From: Hyphomicrobium sp.
GTDB taxonomy: Bacteria > Pseudomonadota > Alphaproteobacteria > Rhizobiales > Hyphomicrobiaceae
Direction: 5' to 3'
NCBI GenBank assembly: GCA_025927515.1
Contig: JAICLG010000190.1
Span: 1-5,899, forward strand
DNA: 5,899 nucleotides
Each line of letters starts with the position of its first letter. Position 1 is the first letter of the stretch. The notes below the pieces were generated by a model. It did not search any database, was not told the origin of the DNA, and worked only from the letters and a program-made list of their open reading frames with translations. Made by a program: the position numbers and the translations under genes. Shown one piece after another: positions 5,001-5,899 of the stretch.

Positions 5001-5444
5001 ATGTCAGACGTGAGCAAGAACGCGCCGGGGCTCGGCAACGGAGAAACGATAGAGCAGACTCAAAGCTTCCTTCCGAAATTCGGAGCGGACGGGTTGATGC
5101 CGGCGATCGTCACCGATCTCAAATCCGGAAACGTCCTGATGTTCGCTCACATGAACGAGGAGGCTTTGCGCAAAACGATCGCCAGCGGTTTTGCGCATTT
5201 CTGGAGCCGCTCCCGCTCAAAGCTTTGGAAGAAAGGCGAAGAGAGCGGCAATCTCCTCAAGGTGAACGAGGTGCGCACCGACTGCGATCAGGATGTCGTC
5301 TGGATCATCGCTGAGGTCGAAGGCGATGGAGTTGCCTGTCATACCGGAGCGACTTCCTGCTTCTATCGGCGCATCGTCTGGGGTGCGGACGATGGCACGA
5401 CCCTTGAACATGTTGCGCTACCACGGCCTCTTGGACATGGCTGA
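5001..5444 (+). CDS. hisI: Phosphoribosyl-AMP cyclohydrolase (HisI)
   Basis: Catalyses the third step of histidine synthesis, hydrolytic opening of the adenine ring of phosphoribosyl-AMP to give ProFAR. It has 147 residues and is a stand-alone HisI without the HisE domain that follows it in enteric bacteria, as is usual in alphaproteobacteria. Key motifs: FAHMNEEAL (48-56), FWSRSRSKLWKKGEESGN (67-84), RTDCDQD (92-98) with acidic metal-binding residues Asp94, Asp96 and Asp98, and CHTGATSCFYR (113-123). Cys95, Cys113 and Cys120 match the three zinc-binding cysteines of the family. The ATG at 5001 is preceded by GGAAAG at 4992-4997. It lies 25 bases past folE with no terminator visible between them, so co-transcription is likely. 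The link with folE is probably organisational rather than a shared pathway, although both act on purine nucleotides. Confidence 0.96.
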   Translation: MSDVSKNAPGLGNGETIEQTQSFLPKFGADGLMPAIVTDLKSGNVLMFAHMNEEALRKTIASGFAHFWSRSRSKLWKKGEESGNLLKVNEVRTDCDQDVVWIIAEVEGDGVACHTGATSCFYRRIVWGADDGTTLEHVALPRPLGHG

Positions 5445-5453
5445 GGTGTCCCA

Positions 5454-5480
5454 AAGCGAGGCTCTTTCAGGTGCTCGCTT
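5454..5480 (+). terminator. Weak stem-loop after hisI
   Basis: AAGCGAG (5454-5460) and CTCGCTT (5474-5480) form a perfect 7-bp stem with a 13-base loop, beginning 9 bases after the hisI stop codon. No T-run follows, so it is not a standard intrinsic terminator. It may mark a 3' end or be incidental. Confidence 0.25.
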
Positions 5481-5495
5481 GTTCAGGTTCACCGA

Positions 5496-5524
5496 TTGCT
5501 TACCTATTGGTAGTGGGGCTTTAA
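5496..5524 (+). promoter_or_regulatory. Possible promoter of the patatin-like gene
   Basis: TTGCTT (5496-5501) and CTTTAA (5519-5524) are separated by exactly 17 bases, upstream of the ATG at 5615. Both boxes are poor matches to consensus. The 170-base gap after hisI and the strong ribosome-binding site suggest the downstream gene is transcribed at least partly on its own. Confidence 0.2.
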
Positions 5525-5614
5525 GGCCCGCGCGCTAGCATTCACAGGAAAGCCCAGGGACCGGAAAGCGGGCAGCACGTACCGTATACCCGCACGCTGG
5601 GTGAGGAGTGCCAA

Positions 5615-5899
5615 ATGACGGGGACAGCGGGTGTAAAGATCGGATTGGCGCTGGGTGGCGGCGCAGCACGCGGCTGGGCTCATATCGGCGTCCTGAAGGC
5701 ACTCGCCAAGGCAGGCATCGTCCCTGACATCATCGCCGGAACATCGATCGGCGCCGTCGTCGGCGGCTGCTACGCAGCGGGACATCTCGACGATCTCGAG
5801 CGTTGGGCAACCGAGCTGACGCCGAAGCGCATCTTCGGATATCTCGATTTCAATTTCGCCGGCACGGGACTGATCAGCGGACAGCGTTTGTGCAGCCGC
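5615..5899 (+). CDS. Patatin-like phospholipase (RssA/NTE type), N-terminal part, cut by window end
   Basis: The first 95 codons of a patatin-fold serine lipase/esterase, a Ser-Asp dyad enzyme acting on phospholipid or other acyl esters. The N terminus, after MTGTAGVKIGLAL, shows the oxyanion-hole motif GGGAARG (14-20), then WAHIGVLKAL, then the nucleophile elbow GTSIG (42-46) with Ser44 as predicted nucleophile, and GAVVGGCYAAG. The segment to about residue 92 (FNFAGTGLISGQRL) follows the RssA/YchK-type pattern. The catalytic Asp (DGG/DGA motif) lies beyond the window, so activity cannot be confirmed. No signal peptide is visible. The ATG at 5615 is supported by GAGGAG (5603-5608), 6 bases upstream. 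This gene follows hisI in several rhizobial genomes as I recall. The substrate is unknown. Confidence 0.92.
   Translation, partial: MTGTAGVKIGLALGGGAARGWAHIGVLKALAKAGIVPDIIAGTSIGAVVGGCYAAGHLDDLERWATELTPKRIFGYLDFNFAGTGLISGQRLCSR

Noticed and set aside
5516..5529. Near-palindrome GGGCTTTAAGGCCC before the patatin-like gene
   Set aside because: Two positions break the symmetry, no T-run follows, and it overlaps a weak -10-like box; not supported as terminator or operator.

Overview
The window is chromosomal DNA from an alphaproteobacterium, most likely a Hyphomicrobiales (Rhizobiales) member near Bradyrhizobium, Afipia or Rhodopseudomonas. The reasons are high GC, codon use rich in GC-ending codons, palindromic intergenic repeats of the kind common in that group, and the gene order thrS / yidD / NifU-IscU-like scaffold / folE / hisI / patatin, which I recall from those genomes but could not check. 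No tRNA, rRNA, CRISPR array, insertion sequence or phage gene was seen.

Layout. The left edge (1-85) is a palindromic repeat. The left two thirds is read on the minus strand: thrS (101-2044) with a recognisable promoter and a hairpin in its leader, then a gap holding a second mosaic repeat (about 2185-2281), yidD (2305-2580), an unrecognised membrane-anchored coiled-coil gene (2916-3503) and an Fe-S scaffold-like gene (3771-4229). The gap 3504-3770 has no gene and nothing clearly regulatory that I can support. A compact divergent promoter region (4230-4363) separates these from the plus-strand genes folE (4364-4975), hisI (5001-5444) and the first 95 codons of a patatin-like phospholipase (5615 to the window end).

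Functions. Most genes are housekeeping: threonyl-tRNA synthesis, membrane-protein insertion (YidD with YidC), Fe-S cluster handling, the first step of pterin/folate synthesis (FolE) and a histidine-pathway cyclohydrolase (HisI). folE and hisI are 25 bases apart and probably co-transcribed; both encode zinc-dependent cyclohydrolases that open a purine ring.

Most worth a second look. The coiled-coil gene carries an in-frame TAG at 2916-2918, exactly where three related copies of the same motif in the same reading frame have Gln. The frame then stays open for 67 more codons of coiled coil and Pro/Gln-rich tail, so this looks like a recent nonsense change in a longer gene of about 263 residues. 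Other points are a 21-base perfect dyad over both -10-like elements of the divergent promoter, two mutually exclusive hairpins over the folE ribosome-binding site (possibly a folate-type riboswitch), an anticodon-like hairpin in the thrS leader, and loss of the third cluster-ligand Cys in the scaffold protein. I found no convincing new multi-gene system.
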